Shown piece by piece: positions 20,431 to 30,468 of a DNA stretch of 64,000 bases (its first letter is position 1; each line of letters begins with the position of its first letter). The DNA is from JBMNUM01 sp050946275 (GTDB lineage Bacteria; Actinomycetota; Coriobacteriia; Coriobacteriales; CADBOM01): NCBI GenBank assembly GCA_050946275.1, contig JBMNUM010000004.1, forward strand, positions 1 to 64,000, read 5' to 3'. The position numbers and the translations under genes are program-made. Below the pieces are notes generated by a model. It saw only the letters and a program-made list of their open reading frames with translations. It searched no databases and was not told the DNA's origin.

Positions 20431-22314
20431 TTGGCAGAAGAGAAGAAGGCTCGCACGAAGGCCTCCAAGGGCAGGAGCCCGGAGAAACGCACCCTCAAAA
20501 CGAAGAAGACCGAAAGCCGTTCGAGCAAGAGCGAAGCCGTGCGCGGCAAGCGTGGCGGCGAAGTCTCCGTGCGCAAAGGATCGGCGGCGAGCAAGAAGGC
20601 GACGGCCAACAAGCGGGCCGACTCCACCAAGCGCGCGTCGTCGAGCAAGAAGACCCCGATGGAGAAGCTCAAGATCATCCCGCTCGGAGGCCTTGACGGC
20701 ATCGGCAAGAATATGACCGTGTTCGAGTACGGTGACGACATGGTCGTGGTCGATGCGGGCATGATGTTCCCCGACGATGACTATCCGGGCATCGATCTGC
20801 TCGTCCCGGATTACACGTACATCCTCGAGAACTCGCAGAAGCTGCGGGGTCTCATCATCACGCACGGCCACGAGGACCACACGGGTGCAATACCCTATGT
20901 GCTCAAGGACCTCGACCGGCAGACGACGATCTTCGGGACGAAGCTCACGCTCGGCCTCATCGAGGGCAAGCTCGACGAGCATCGCTTCCACGATGTCGGT
21001 CTGCAGGAGATCTCGGCCGGGCAGTCCATCAAGCTGGGCTCGTTCACCTGCGAGTTCTTCAGCGTGAACCACTCCATCCCCGGCGCCGTGGGCGTGTTCC
21101 TGCAGACGCCGGCCGGCAACGTGCTCCACACGGGCGACTTCAAGCTCGACCAGACGCCCATCGATGGCGTCCGCACCGACTTCGGAGCCATGGCGCGCTT
21201 CGCCCAGATCGGCGTGGACCTGCTCATGTCCGACTCCACCAACGCCAACGTTCCCGCGTTCACGAGGTCCGAGGCCGAGGTCGGCAAGGTGCTCCACGAG
21301 GTTATCGGCAGCGCGAAGAAGCGCGTCGTCGTCGCCTCGTTCGCGAGCCACATCCATCGCATCCAGCAGATATGCGACGCGTCCGTCGCCGCGCACCGCA
21401 AGGTCGCCGTGACCGGACGCTCGATGCTGACGAACACGCGCATCGCCCGCGAGCTCGGCTACCTCGACATCAACGAGGACGACATCGTCGACTCCTACGA
21501 GGTCAAGGACATGCCGCGCGACCGCCTCGTCGTTCTCTGCACGGGCAGCCAGGGCGAGCCGCTCTCCGCTCTCACGCGCATCGCGAACGGCGAGCACCGC
21601 ACCATCGATATCGAGGAAGGCGATACCGTCATCATCTCGGCGTCCCCCGTCCCCGGCAACGAGAAGGCGGTCAACCGCGTGAAGAACGCGCTCTCGAAGG
21701 TCGGCGTCGACTTCTACGACAAGTACCGCGCGACGGTCCACGTCTCCGGCCATGCCGGCCAGGAGGAGCTCAAGCTCGTCATGTCGATCTGCAAGCCGCG
21801 CAACTTCATGCCCGTCCACGGCGAGGCGCAGCACCTCCAGGCGCACGCCGACCTCGCGGAGGCCATGGGCATCCCGCGCAGCAGGATCTTCATCCTCGAG
21901 AACGGCAACACGCTCGAGATGCGCAACGGCAAGGTGACCGAGGGCGAACCCGTCGAGTCCGGTGTCGTGTTCGTCGAGGGCCTGTCCGTCGGCGACGTCT
22001 CGGCGCTCGTGCTCAAGGACCGCAAGACCCTCGGCGACGAGGGCATGGTTACCATCGTCATGATGGTCAGCAAGCGCGACGGCCGTCCCCTCAAGGACAT
22101 CGAGGTCATCATGCGCGGCGTGACCGGCGGCGACGATGCCGTCCTGCTCGACGACGCGACGGCAGTCGTGCAGGAGGTCCTCGGCCGCTCCGGCAAGGAC
22201 TACCGCATCAACCCCTCGTCCCTGCGACGAGAGGTCCGCGACGAGCTCTCCAAATTCCTCTGGAAGCGCTGCCATCGCCGTCCCATGATCATCCCCATAT
22301 TGATGGAGGTATAG
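20431..22314 (+). CDS. rnj: Ribonuclease J with basic N-terminal extension
   Basis: The 627-residue metallo-beta-lactamase/beta-CASP nuclease has HGHEDH (145-150), HTGDFKLD and SDSTNA. The start is TTG at 20431. About 76 residues before the catalytic domain are Lys/Arg/Ser-rich and low complexity, an extension seen in actinobacterial RNase J and likely RNA- or partner-binding. It acts in mRNA decay and rRNA maturation. The dapA-rnj order is common in Gram-positive bacteria. Confidence 0.94.
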   Translation: MAEEKKARTKASKGRSPEKRTLKTKKTESRSSKSEAVRGKRGGEVSVRKGSAASKKATANKRADSTKRASSSKKTPMEKLKIIPLGGLDGIGKNMTVFEYGDDMVVVDAGMMFPDDDYPGIDLLVPDYTYILENSQKLRGLIITHGHEDHTGAIPYVLKDLDRQTTIFGTKLTLGLIEGKLDEHRFHDVGLQEISAGQSIKLGSFTCEFFSVNHSIPGAVGVFLQTPAGNVLHTGDFKLDQTPIDGVRTDFGAMARFAQIGVDLLMSDSTNANVPAFTRSEAEVGKVLHEVIGSAKKRVVVASFASHIHRIQQICDASVAAHRKVAVTGRSMLTNTRIARELGYLDINEDDIVDSYEVKDMPRDRLVVLCTGSQGEPLSALTRIANGEHRTIDIEEGDTVIISASPVPGNEKAVNRVKNALSKVGVDFYDKYRATVHVSGHAGQEELKLVMSICKPRNFMPVHGEAQHLQAHADLAEAMGIPRSRIFILENGNTLEMRNGKVTEGEPVESGVVFVEGLSVGDVSALVLKDRKTLGDEGMVTIVMMVSKRDGRPLKDIEVIMRGVTGGDDAVLLDDATAVVQEVLGRSGKDYRINPSSLRREVRDELSKFLWKRCHRRPMIIPILMEV

Positions 22315-23495
22315 TGACGTCCGCTGGGATGTGGAATCGGGCGTTCCTTGCGCTCATCGTCGTGAACTTCTTTCGGGCGATGGCGCAGTTCATGACGAAC
22401 GTTACCATCCCGCTGTATGCCGATAGCATGGGCGCGAGCGCGTCGGTCATCGGCATGGTCGTCGGCATCTTCGCGGTCACCGCACTGGGCATCCGCCCGT
22501 TCGCCGGCCCGGCGTTCGACAGCTTCTCCAAGAAGCGCATGCTCATGATCGCCATCGGATTCAATCTCGTGGCGATGGTCTTATACGGTTTTGCGACGAG
22601 CGTGCCGGCACTCGTGGTCGTCCGCCTCATTCACGGCGTGGGAATCGGGATGGGTGGTCCTGTCTCGATGGCGCTCGTGGCCGAGCACGTTCCCGACAAC
22701 CGCCTCGCGAGCGGCCTGAGCATCTTCTCCATCTCGCAGGCTGTGGCGCAGGTCATCGCCCCGGCGTGCGGCCTGTGGCTCGTCGAGGCGCTCGGCTATT
22801 CGGGCGCGTACTGGATAGGTGCCGCTGCCGTCGCGTGCAGCTTCCTCTCCATCTTCGTCATCCCCGAGCAGAAGGGCGTCGAGCGAGAGCCTTACCGGCT
22901 CAGCCTCAGCCGTATGTTCGCCAAGGAGGCCGTCCCCGCGACGATCGCGCTCCTGCTGCTCTCCGCCGCTCAGATCAGCGTCGGCACCTACGTCGTCCTC
23001 TACGGGGAGATGGTCGGGCTGCACCAGATGGGGCTCTACTTCACCATCTACGCGATCACGATGATCGCAACGCGTCCCCTGTTCGGACGGCTCGCCGACC
23101 GCTGGGGCGCCGAGCTCATGCTGCTGCCGACGACGGTGATCTTCGCGGCGTCGTTCATCATGCTGGTTCACATGAACACGTTGCCCATGCTCGTCGCCAC
23201 GGCCATCGTCGCCGGAATGGGATTCGGTTCGTGCGTGCCGCTCGTCCAGACGATCTCGATGCAGAAGGCGCCGGCGAACCGGCGCGGCGCGGCGAGCAAC
23301 ACGAGCTTCATCGGCCTCGACACGGGTGCGCTCATCGGCCCGGTGGTCGCGGGCCACATCATCGACGGCCTGGTCGTGCAGACGGGCTCCGAGGTCGTCG
23401 CCTACCAGGGCATGTGGTACGCCATGATCGTCCCCATCGCGATAGCGCTCGCGATGATCGTCTCCTGGGTGGTTCGCGCGCGGAAGGCGCAATAA
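22314..23495 (+). CDS. Major facilitator superfamily transporter
   Basis: The 393-residue protein has about 12 hydrophobic segments. It shows GRL-ADRWG-like loop A (PLFGRLADRWGAE) and GMVVGIFAVTALGIRPFAGPAFD after helix 2, as in drug/sugar-efflux MFS families. The substrate is unknown. GTG at 22314 overlaps the rnj stop by one base, with GGAGG 4 nt upstream; ATG at 22329 is an alternative start. It is the last gene of the rightward run. Confidence 0.85.
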   Translation: MTSAGMWNRAFLALIVVNFFRAMAQFMTNVTIPLYADSMGASASVIGMVVGIFAVTALGIRPFAGPAFDSFSKKRMLMIAIGFNLVAMVLYGFATSVPALVVVRLIHGVGIGMGGPVSMALVAEHVPDNRLASGLSIFSISQAVAQVIAPACGLWLVEALGYSGAYWIGAAAVACSFLSIFVIPEQKGVEREPYRLSLSRMFAKEAVPATIALLLLSAAQISVGTYVVLYGEMVGLHQMGLYFTIYAITMIATRPLFGRLADRWGAELMLLPTTVIFAASFIMLVHMNTLPMLVATAIVAGMGFGSCVPLVQTISMQKAPANRRGAASNTSFIGLDTGALIGPVVAGHIIDGLVVQTGSEVVAYQGMWYAMIVPIAIALAMIVSWVVRARKAQ

Positions 23496-23520
23496 GTCAA
23501 CAACGATCGCCGTTATCGAC

Positions 23521-24609
23521 TCACTGCTGCATGGCCAGGCGCACCTCGTTCTCGTGGAGGAAGAGCGTGCAGCCGCCCATGTGCTCCTCGGAGTGCGCCG
23601 CCTCGATCTCGCGAACCCGCTCGAAGAACGGCGATCGCAGTGCGCCTTCCAGCCCAACCTCGATGATGTTGGCCACGGAGAAGGGCGAGAACGGACATGG
23701 TTCGATGGCGCCGTCCTGCGCGATGTGGAAGAACCCGCGGCCCGCTGCGAGGCATCCTCCCATGAGCTCCTCGTTGCCGGGGAAGGCGATGGTGACCATG
23801 TTCTCGTACGCGGGGTCGCGCGCGAGCTCGTCCATGCGGGCCATCAGCGCGTTGTGACGCTCGAGGTCGAGGGCGAGATGGGCCGTTCCCTTCTGGACGG
23901 GCACGAACTCGTTGTAGATGATGGTCCCGCAGCCCCTGCCGTACAGCTCGCGCACGAAGGCATCGTCGGTCACGACATCGACGTTCTCCGTGGTGGCCGT
24001 GAGTGAGATGCCCCAGAGGATGCCGCGCTCGGAGAAATGCTCCATCGACGAGCGCACCTGTGCGGCAACGCCGGCACCGCGCCGTGCATCGGTCTGCCCG
24101 TCCGTTCCCTCGATGGAGAAGAGCGGGATGAGGTTGCGGTGGTCGTCGAAGAGCTTGCGGTACGAGTCATCGAGTAGCGTGCCGTTCGTGAAGATGGGGA
24201 AGATGATGTCGGGATGGGAGGCGGCCATCTCGATCACATCGCGCCGCATCGTCGGTTCGCCGCCGGCGAGGAGTATGAAGGAGACGCCGAGTCTCTCGGC
24301 CTCGAGGAACACCTTCTCCCACGCTGCTGCGGAAAGCTCCCTTCTGCCCGCCGCGTCGCCGATGGTTCCGAACGCATGCGCATAGCAGCCCACGCAATCG
24401 AGGTTGCACTCGCTCGCGATGGAGGCGATCAGGAACGGCGGCACGTGCAAACCGCTCTTCTCATGGGAGGAGCGCAGGCGGACAGCATGCATCATCGCCT
24501 TCGCCGCATGCGCAAGGTAGCGCGTGCCGCGGAAGCTGCGCGTGTAGTAATGGCGCGCCGTCTTGAGGATGTCGTCGACGCCCTCGTTCATGAATGCGTT
24601 CAGGTCCAT
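23521..24609 (-). CDS. Radical SAM/SPASM-like protein
   Basis: The 362-residue protein has CNLDCVGCY, the radical SAM cluster motif with cysteines near 68, 72 and 75. It also has GGEPTMRRDV (SAM site) and FTNGTLLDD. A C-terminal set of cysteines (GGCLAAGRGFF, EPCPFSPF, GGCTLF) resembles a shortened SPASM domain for an auxiliary cluster. Substrate and pathway are unknown, and no peptide precursor or partner gene is adjacent. It is divergent from the XRE-cupin gene across about 200 bp. Confidence 0.8.
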   Translation of the reverse strand: MDLNAFMNEGVDDILKTARHYYTRSFRGTRYLAHAAKAMMHAVRLRSSHEKSGLHVPPFLIASIASECNLDCVGCYAHAFGTIGDAAGRRELSAAAWEKVFLEAERLGVSFILLAGGEPTMRRDVIEMAASHPDIIFPIFTNGTLLDDSYRKLFDDHRNLIPLFSIEGTDGQTDARRGAGVAAQVRSSMEHFSERGILWGISLTATTENVDVVTDDAFVRELYGRGCGTIIYNEFVPVQKGTAHLALDLERHNALMARMDELARDPAYENMVTIAFPGNEELMGGCLAAGRGFFHIAQDGAIEPCPFSPFSVANIIEVGLEGALRSPFFERVREIEAAHSEEHMGGCTLFLHENEVRLAMQQ

Positions 24610-24758
24610 GCGCTTCTCCGGTTTGGTCGCGGCGAGTCCGGTCGCGATGAGTCGGGCGAGACAGCTGTCGTCGACTTATCCGAAACCCGCATGTTCACCG
24701 GGAAATCCTAACATATGCGCCTTTGGCACGAAGGATCGGTGCCGTGAATTCCCACTCG

Positions 24759-24775
24759 TATAGAATGAATATTCT
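24759..24775. promoter_or_regulatory. Promoter-proximal dyad before the XRE-cupin gene
   Basis: A TATAGA hexamer overlaps AGAAT-GAAT-ATTCT (24762-24775), 34 bp before the XRE-cupin start. A -10 element with an overlapping operator is plausible, perhaps for autoregulation. Confidence 0.35.
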
Positions 24776-24808
24776 GATAACAGGGTGTGAGAGGAAAGGC
24801 AGGTTGTC

Positions 24809-25363
24809 ATGGGCGAGAGCGAGCTGCGGGAAATCGGCCAGCGCATCCACGGGCTGCGAGAGGCGTGCGACGTGACGGTTGAGGATATGGCCGCGGAGCT
24901 CGGCGTATCCCTCGAGACGTACCTTGCCTGGGAGGAGACGGGGGCGGATGTGCCCATCTCCGCCATCTACCACATGGCACGCACGTTCGGCGTCGAGTTC
25001 ACCGAGATCCTCACTGGAACCGCCGCCAAGCTGGACACCTACCAAGTCGTGCGCTCGGGCGAGGGCAAGGAGGTCGACCGCTATCCCGGTTATCATTACG
25101 ACGACCTCGCCTGGCGCTACACGCGCAAGATTATGCAGCCGCTCGAAGTCGTGCTCGATCCGAGCGATGAGCCGGCGAAGCTCGTGACGCACTCGGGCCA
25201 GGAGTTCAACATCGTGCTCGAGGGCACGGTCATCGTCTCGTTCGATGGCAAGGACTTCGAGCTCCATGCGGGCGACAGCATCTACTTCAACCCGATGTAT
25301 CCGCACGGGCAGCGTTGCGGCGGAGATTCCCCCGCGAAGTTCATCACGATTATCGCCGAGTAG
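24809..25363 (+). CDS. XRE-family regulator with C-terminal cupin domain
   Basis: The 184-residue protein has an N-terminal lambda-repressor-like helix-turn-helix (about 8-65, QRIHGLREACDVTVEDMAAELGVS) and a C-terminal cupin (HSGQEFNIVLEGT, AGDSIYFNPMYPHGQRC). It probably senses a small carboxylic acid or acyl compound. It is followed 15 bp later by an acyl-CoA synthetase gene. This pairing recurs in gut anaerobes and suggests it regulates that enzyme. Confidence 0.88.
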   Translation: MGESELREIGQRIHGLREACDVTVEDMAAELGVSLETYLAWEETGADVPISAIYHMARTFGVEFTEILTGTAAKLDTYQVVRSGEGKEVDRYPGYHYDDLAWRYTRKIMQPLEVVLDPSDEPAKLVTHSGQEFNIVLEGTVIVSFDGKDFELHAGDSIYFNPMYPHGQRCGGDSPAKFITIIAE

Positions 25364-25378
25364 GGGGCGGCTGCAGGC

Positions 25379-27058
25379 ATGGATCATATTCTCAAGAAGT
25401 ACTGCCCTCGTATCGAGTTCGACAGCTACGAGGATTTTTTCGAGAACTTCCGCATCGATGTTCCGGAGGCGTTCAACTTCGGTTACGACGTCGTCGACGA
25501 ATGGGCCCGCGTCGAGCCGGACAAGCCCGCGCTGCTGTGGTGCAACGACGCGGGGGAGGAGCGCCGCTTCACGTTCGCCGACATCAGCCTCCTGTCGAAC
25601 CGCATCGCCAACTCGTTCCGCGAGCTTGGCATCGGCAAGGGCGACATAGTCATGTGCATCATGCGGCGCCGTTGGGAGTATTGGGTTACCGCGTCGGCGC
25701 TGTGCAAGCTCGGCGCCACGGTGATTCCGGCATCGCTGCAGCTCACCACGCACGATATCGTCTACCGCGCCAACACCTGCAACGTGAAGATGATGGTGTG
25801 CGTGAACGACGAGTACGTGTGCTCGCAGGTCGAGGGCGCGCTGCCCGACACGCCGACAATCGAGAACAAGGTGGTCGTGGCAGGCGATCGCGAGGGCTGG
25901 CTGAGCTTCGACGCGCTCGTCGAGGCGGGTTCCGAGCAATGGGAGCGCCCTGCCGCCGGTTCGAGCGAGGCCGTCACGAGCAAGGACATCATGCTCGTCT
26001 ACTTCACGAGCGGCACGACGGGCAATCCCAAGCCCGTTATGCACAACTACGCGCACCCGCTCGGACACATCCTCACCGCAAAGTACTGGCAGCAGGTGCG
26101 CGAGAACAAGCTGCACATGAGCGTGACCGACAGCGGCTGGGCGAAGTTCGGCTGGGGCAAGATCTACGGCCAGTGGATCGCCGGCGCCACGATCTTCGCA
26201 TACGACATGGACAAGTTCGTGCCCGCGAAGCTCCTGCAGAAGATGCAGGACTACAAGCTCACCACGTTCTGCGCACCCCCGACGATGTACCGCTTCATGC
26301 TCCAGGAGGACGTGGCCGCCTACGACCTGTCGTCGATCGAGAACTTCGCGACGGCTGGTGAGCCGCTGAACGCCGAGGTGACGATCCAGTGGGAGCGCTT
26401 CACGGGCAAGAAGATCCGCGAGGGCTTCGGTCAGAGCGAGGGCCCCGTGCTGCTCGCCACGTTCCCGTGGATCGAGCCCAAGCCCGGCTCGATGGGCAAG
26501 CCGAGCCCGCTGCTCAACATCAGGTTGCTCGACGACGACGGATACGACGTGCCGGACGGCGAGGAGGGGGCCATCTGCGTCACGAAGCTGCGCGAGGCAT
26601 ATCCGCCGGGACTGTTCGTCGGCTACTACGGCATGCCCGATGAGACCGAGGAGGCGGTCGGCGGCGCATACTACAACCTCCACGACATGGCGTGGCGCGA
26701 TAGCCATGGATATGTGTTCTTCGTCGGGCGCAACGACGACGTGATCAAGTGCTCTGGCTACCGCATCAGCCCGTTCGAGGTCGAGAGCGCGCTCGTCAAG
26801 CACGATGCGGTCATCGAGTGCGCGGTGACGGGTGCGCCCGATCCCGTGCGAGGACTCGTGGTCAAGGCGACCGTTGTCCTCGCGCACGGTTACGAGCCCG
26901 GTGACGAGCTCACGAAGGAGCTCCAGTCGTTCGTGAAGAAGGAGACGGCTCCCTACAAGTATCCGCGCATCATCGAGTACGTCGACGAGCTCCCCAAGAC
27001 CATCGGCGGCAAGATCAAGCGCAAGCAGATCCGCCTAGCCGACGGCGCCGCGGAGTAA
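25379..27058 (+). CDS. AMP-forming acyl-CoA synthetase
   Basis: The 559-residue adenylate-forming ligase has the P-loop YFTSGTTGNPK, GEPLNAEV, YRISPFEVES (A8 hinge) and the catalytic C-terminal lysine in TIGGKIKRKQIR. It activates a carboxylic acid to its acyl-AMP and CoA thioester. Its length and the SDSGWAKFGWGK region resemble medium-chain or acetyl-type acyl-CoA synthetases. It is likely controlled by the XRE-cupin protein just upstream. Confidence 0.88.
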   Translation: MDHILKKYCPRIEFDSYEDFFENFRIDVPEAFNFGYDVVDEWARVEPDKPALLWCNDAGEERRFTFADISLLSNRIANSFRELGIGKGDIVMCIMRRRWEYWVTASALCKLGATVIPASLQLTTHDIVYRANTCNVKMMVCVNDEYVCSQVEGALPDTPTIENKVVVAGDREGWLSFDALVEAGSEQWERPAAGSSEAVTSKDIMLVYFTSGTTGNPKPVMHNYAHPLGHILTAKYWQQVRENKLHMSVTDSGWAKFGWGKIYGQWIAGATIFAYDMDKFVPAKLLQKMQDYKLTTFCAPPTMYRFMLQEDVAAYDLSSIENFATAGEPLNAEVTIQWERFTGKKIREGFGQSEGPVLLATFPWIEPKPGSMGKPSPLLNIRLLDDDGYDVPDGEEGAICVTKLREAYPPGLFVGYYGMPDETEEAVGGAYYNLHDMAWRDSHGYVFFVGRNDDVIKCSGYRISPFEVESALVKHDAVIECAVTGAPDPVRGLVVKATVVLAHGYEPGDELTKELQSFVKKETAPYKYPRIIEYVDELPKTIGGKIKRKQIRLADGAAE

Positions 27059-27091
27059 GCGAAAGCCCGACAATCACGTCAGACGTGTTTG

Positions 27092-27616
27092 TCATGACAG
27101 CGTGATTCGGGTTATCGCATCGTAGACGGGACGGGGGCCGGAGAGGTCCGACGAGAAGAGCGTCACCGTGTCGATGGCGCCCGCGGCGATAGACGGCATC
27201 GGGAGGATGCCGCTGCTCAGATCCGCGTTGCGCATGAGGGTGACATGGGGGATGAACCCCTTGCCGTCGAAGGCGAAACCCGCTTCGCGCAGCACCTTGC
27301 GCACGTCGCCTGCGAGCGCGTCGAATGCGCTGGTCTCGGTGAAACCCTGCCAAAGCGTCGCGCGAGATTTCTTGCCGAACGAACCCAGCGCGCCGAGGGA
27401 GGTCTCGAATGGCCCGTGCTCCGCGCAGCTTCTCGAGAGCGCGTCCTCGAGCTCGGCGCATCGCGAGGACTCCACCTCCCCGAGGAAGGCGAGCGTCACG
27501 TGGAAGAGATCGCTTCCCACATAGCGACCGCGCACGCTCGAGCGGAGCGCCGCGGATGTCTCGGCGAGGGCATCGAGCATGGAATCTGGCAGCTCCGCTG
27601 CAACGAACAGTCTCAT
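27092..27616 (-). CDS. thpR: RNA 2',3'-cyclic phosphodiesterase (2H family)
   Basis: The 174-residue protein has the two HxT motifs of the 2H family, FHVTLAFLG (H39) and PHVTLMR. These catalyse opening of RNA 2',3'-cyclic phosphates (historically '2'-5' RNA ligase'). The start at 27616 fits the family N terminus MRLFVAAELP. It converges on the acyl-CoA synthetase gene and is 8 bp after the TauE-like gene on the same strand. Confidence 0.87.
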   Translation of the reverse strand: MRLFVAAELPDSMLDALAETSAALRSSVRGRYVGSDLFHVTLAFLGEVESSRCAELEDALSRSCAEHGPFETSLGALGSFGKKSRATLWQGFTETSAFDALAGDVRKVLREAGFAFDGKGFIPHVTLMRNADLSSGILPMPSIAAGAIDTVTLFSSDLSGPRPVYDAITRITLS

Positions 27617-27624
27617 GGCGGCTC

Positions 27625-28461
27625 CTAGACGAATTCCTTGACGACGAGGCTCACGGCTATCGCGAGGAGAAGGATGCCGAAGAGGATTCTCAGCGTCTTC
27701 TCCGGCACGCGCTTCACGAGCGACGCCCCGAGCTGGGCTCCGGGAATGCTTCCGGCTGCGATGGCGATGCCCTTGATCCAATCCACATGCCCGAAGAATC
27801 CGTGTGAGATGAAGCCCGGAATGGCGAGCAGGCTCAACGCGACGAGGGAGGTTCCGCTCGCATCCTTCATGGAAAGATTGAAGAACGTCATGAGCAGCGG
27901 CACGATGATGAATCCGCCGCCTACCCCGATGAATCCGGAAGCAAGGCCGGAGATGGCGCCGGTTGCGAGGAGCAATCCGATGGTTCTCGTCGTCATCTCG
28001 AGCGAGTGCACGCTCGTGAAGGCGGGTTCCCCTCCGGGCCCCGCCGGGGTGATGCCGTTCTCGATCGGGGAAGGCGTGCCGTTCTTGCCGGGAAGTTTCG
28101 CTCCCTTGCGGATCATGACGATTGCCGTGTACCCGATGACGATCGCGGCTGCAAGCATGGCGGCTGTTCCGCCGGCCATCTCGGAGAGCCACGAGCCGAT
28201 GGGGGAGAAGGCCACGCCGCCGATTCCCACGAGCGCGCCAACCTTGAGATTGACGGTCTTCGAGCGCATGCGCCCGATGCTGCCCGAGACGGAAGTGAAG
28301 AAGATCGAGAAGAGCGAGGTGCCCGCAGCGATGAGCCCGTCGAGCCCGAACCCCAACCGCAGCAGCGGGATGACGACCATGCCCCCGCCGATGCCGAGCA
28401 GGCCGGATAGGATGCCCACGCCAAAACCGCAGATGACCGATATGATGATCGTCGAGACCAA
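27625..28461 (-). CDS. TauE/SafE-type sulfite/organosulfonate exporter family permease
   Basis: The 278-residue membrane protein has about eight hydrophobic segments and the two repeated family signatures GLLGIGGGMVVIPLL and GFIGVGGGFIIVPLL. The family moves sulfur-containing anions or other small molecules; the substrate here cannot be named. It is co-transcribed with thpR. Confidence 0.85.
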   Translation of the reverse strand: MVSTIIISVICGFGVGILSGLLGIGGGMVVIPLLRLGFGLDGLIAAGTSLFSIFFTSVSGSIGRMRSKTVNLKVGALVGIGGVAFSPIGSWLSEMAGGTAAMLAAAIVIGYTAIVMIRKGAKLPGKNGTPSPIENGITPAGPGGEPAFTSVHSLEMTTRTIGLLLATGAISGLASGFIGVGGGFIIVPLLMTFFNLSMKDASGTSLVALSLLAIPGFISHGFFGHVDWIKGIAIAAGSIPGAQLGASLVKRVPEKTLRILFGILLLAIAVSLVVKEFV

Positions 28462-28681
28462 GGAACCTCCTACGTTTCACCGTGTTCCATGGTAAACGAA
28501 GGGGTGCATGTGGGATGCACGGTTTCGACTCACTGGAAACGGTGTCCTGCACGGCGCAATCTTCTCACCCTTCCACGGCACAAACGCCGCATAAACGTTT
28601 AAGATAATCCTCGTCGGCGGACTTGCCGCCCTGGATCGCATGGCGGCAAGGCCACATATGGCGAGAGAACGGAGAAACACG

Positions 28682-30115
28682 GTGTTCAAGGATTTCGCAG
28701 AAGCCAAGAAATACGTCGAGGAAAACGACGTTAAGATGATCGACTTCATGATGATCGACCTGAATGGCCGCTGGCGCCATCTCACCATCCCGGCACAGCG
28801 CTTCAGCGAGGAAATGATGACCGCCGGCATCGGCTTCGACGGCAGCAACTACGGGTTCGCGCCGGTCGAGAAGAGCGACATGGTCTTCATCCCCGATGTG
28901 ACGACTGCTTACATCGACCGTTTCTCCGAGATCAAGACGCTGTGCATGATCGGCGACGCGCAGATCATCGACCTTCCCGAGAACCGTCCGTTCGACCAGG
29001 AGCCCCGCAATGTCGCCAAGCGCGCCGAGGCCTACATGCGCGAAACCGGCATCGCCGACACGATCTTGCTCGGGCCCGAGTACGAGTTCTTCGTGTTCGA
29101 CGAGGTCAACTACACCAACGAGCCCAACCAGTCCCACTTCTTCCTGGATGCCGGCCAGGCCGAGTGGAACACCGGCCTCGACGATGGCACCAACCTTGGC
29201 TACAAGATGGGGCACAAGGCCGGTTACCACATGGCGCCTCCGCAGGACGTGCTCTACGATTTCCGCAGCCGCGTCTGCCTGCTGATGGAGGATCACGGCA
29301 TCAAGGTCAAGTACCACCACCACGAGGTGGCCGGCCCGGGCCAGCTCGAGATCGAGGTCGAGTTCGGCGAGCTCATCGAGATGGCCGACAAGACCATGCT
29401 CACCAAGCACATCATCAAGAACCAGGCCATGCGTGAGGGCAAGTCCGCGACATTCATGCCCAAGCCCATCTACGGCGAGGCGGGCAACGGACTGCATGTC
29501 CACATTCTCATGTTCAAGGATGGCAAGCCTCTCTTCTACGACGAGAATGGCTACTCGCAGCTCTCCGATACCGCGCTGTACTTCATCGGCGGCCTGCTGC
29601 GCCACATCGGCGCGCTCTGCGCGTTCACGAATCCGAGCACGAACTCGTTCAAGCGCCTTCTGCCCGGCTTCGAGGCGCCCGTCACCGTCGGCTTCGCGAC
29701 GGCCAACCGCAGCTCGGTCATTCGCATCCCGGCCTATGCGAAGGCCCCGGACGTGAAGCGCTTCGAGATTCGCTGCGCGGATGCCACCTGCAATCCGTAC
29801 TATGCGTTTGCCGCGATCCTCATGGCTGGCCTCGACGGCATCGCCAACAAGATCGACCCGGTTGCCGAGGGACACGGCCCCTACGACTTCAACCTCTACG
29901 ACCTCTCGGAGGAGGAGCTGAAGAAGATCGAGAGCCTGCCGAGGTCCCTCGACGAGGCGCTCTCCGCCCTCGAGGCCGATCACGACTTCCTGACCGCAGG
30001 CGGCGTCTTCCCAGAGAGGCTCATCGACATCTGGATTGCCAACAGGCGTGCCGACCTCAAGCGCCATACCGAGATGCCGACCCCGATGGAATTCGAGATG
30101 TACTACGACCTGTAG
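28682..30115 (+). CDS. glnA: Glutamine synthetase, type I
   Basis: The 477-residue GS has FDGSNYGF, the ATP region KPIYGEAGNGLHVHI, the glutamate/ammonia region NSFKRLLPGFEAP, and ANRSSVIRIP. FNLYDLSEEE (Y406) matches the adenylylation-site context of class I-beta enzymes, although no adenylyltransferase is in the window. GTG at 28682 with GGAG upstream fits the family N terminus MFKDFAEAKKYV better than the upstream ATGs at 28640 and 28658. It makes glutamine from glutamate and ammonia. Confidence 0.94.
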   Translation: MFKDFAEAKKYVEENDVKMIDFMMIDLNGRWRHLTIPAQRFSEEMMTAGIGFDGSNYGFAPVEKSDMVFIPDVTTAYIDRFSEIKTLCMIGDAQIIDLPENRPFDQEPRNVAKRAEAYMRETGIADTILLGPEYEFFVFDEVNYTNEPNQSHFFLDAGQAEWNTGLDDGTNLGYKMGHKAGYHMAPPQDVLYDFRSRVCLLMEDHGIKVKYHHHEVAGPGQLEIEVEFGELIEMADKTMLTKHIIKNQAMREGKSATFMPKPIYGEAGNGLHVHILMFKDGKPLFYDENGYSQLSDTALYFIGGLLRHIGALCAFTNPSTNSFKRLLPGFEAPVTVGFATANRSSVIRIPAYAKAPDVKRFEIRCADATCNPYYAFAAILMAGLDGIANKIDPVAEGHGPYDFNLYDLSEEELKKIESLPRSLDEALSALEADHDFLTAGGVFPERLIDIWIANRRADLKRHTEMPTPMEFEMYYDL

Positions 30116-30195
30116 GAGCTGCGCCGTTTTACCAAACGGCGTAACGGGCTATCTCTGCGGCCGCCTGTGGCACGCCGACCACGACTGAAACGAAG

Positions 30196-30226
30196 ACCCC
30201 GCGGGCGCAAGCCCGGCGGGGTTTTC
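30196..30226 (+). terminator. Rho-independent terminator of glnA
   Basis: ACCCCGCGGGC and GCCCGGCGGGGT form a G+C-rich stem around a GCAA loop, followed by TTTTCGCTT. Confidence 0.85.
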
Positions 30227-30359
30227 GCTTAAGGCGCATTCGACGCGCTGCAGGTGCCCTCGTCTTCACCATGAACAATCCCCGGCTGTTCGAACGGCGC
30301 CCGGTTCATATCGTCCCGCGACGCCATGGGCTGGCCCATCGCGCGTGCGCCGGGCGACT

Positions 30360-30468
30360 TGGCATTTTCGTTCGAAAAAGGGCGTCATTTCCGGCCGGAA
30401 AAGCCGAATCATGGCATTTCCTAACGAAAAAGGGCGTGCCAGACGCCTCTTTTCGAACGAAATTGCCA
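30360..30468 (+). repeat. Structured intergenic element, copy B
   Basis: Arm 1 (30360-30386) and arm 2 (30412-30437) both carry TGGCATTT-like ends and CGAAAAAGGGCGT. The inverted arm (30443-30468) follows a GCCAG loop and ends AAATTGCCA. Arm spacing is the same as in copy C. No U tract follows. Confidence 0.75.

Noticed and set aside
20395..22275. Long open frame antisense to rnj
   Set aside because: Same composition artefact; the sense strand encodes a clear RNase J.
23521..24609. Radical SAM protein as a peptide-modifying (RiPP) enzyme
   Set aside because: No small precursor gene or transporter partner is adjacent, so the class cannot be supported beyond radical SAM/SPASM-like.
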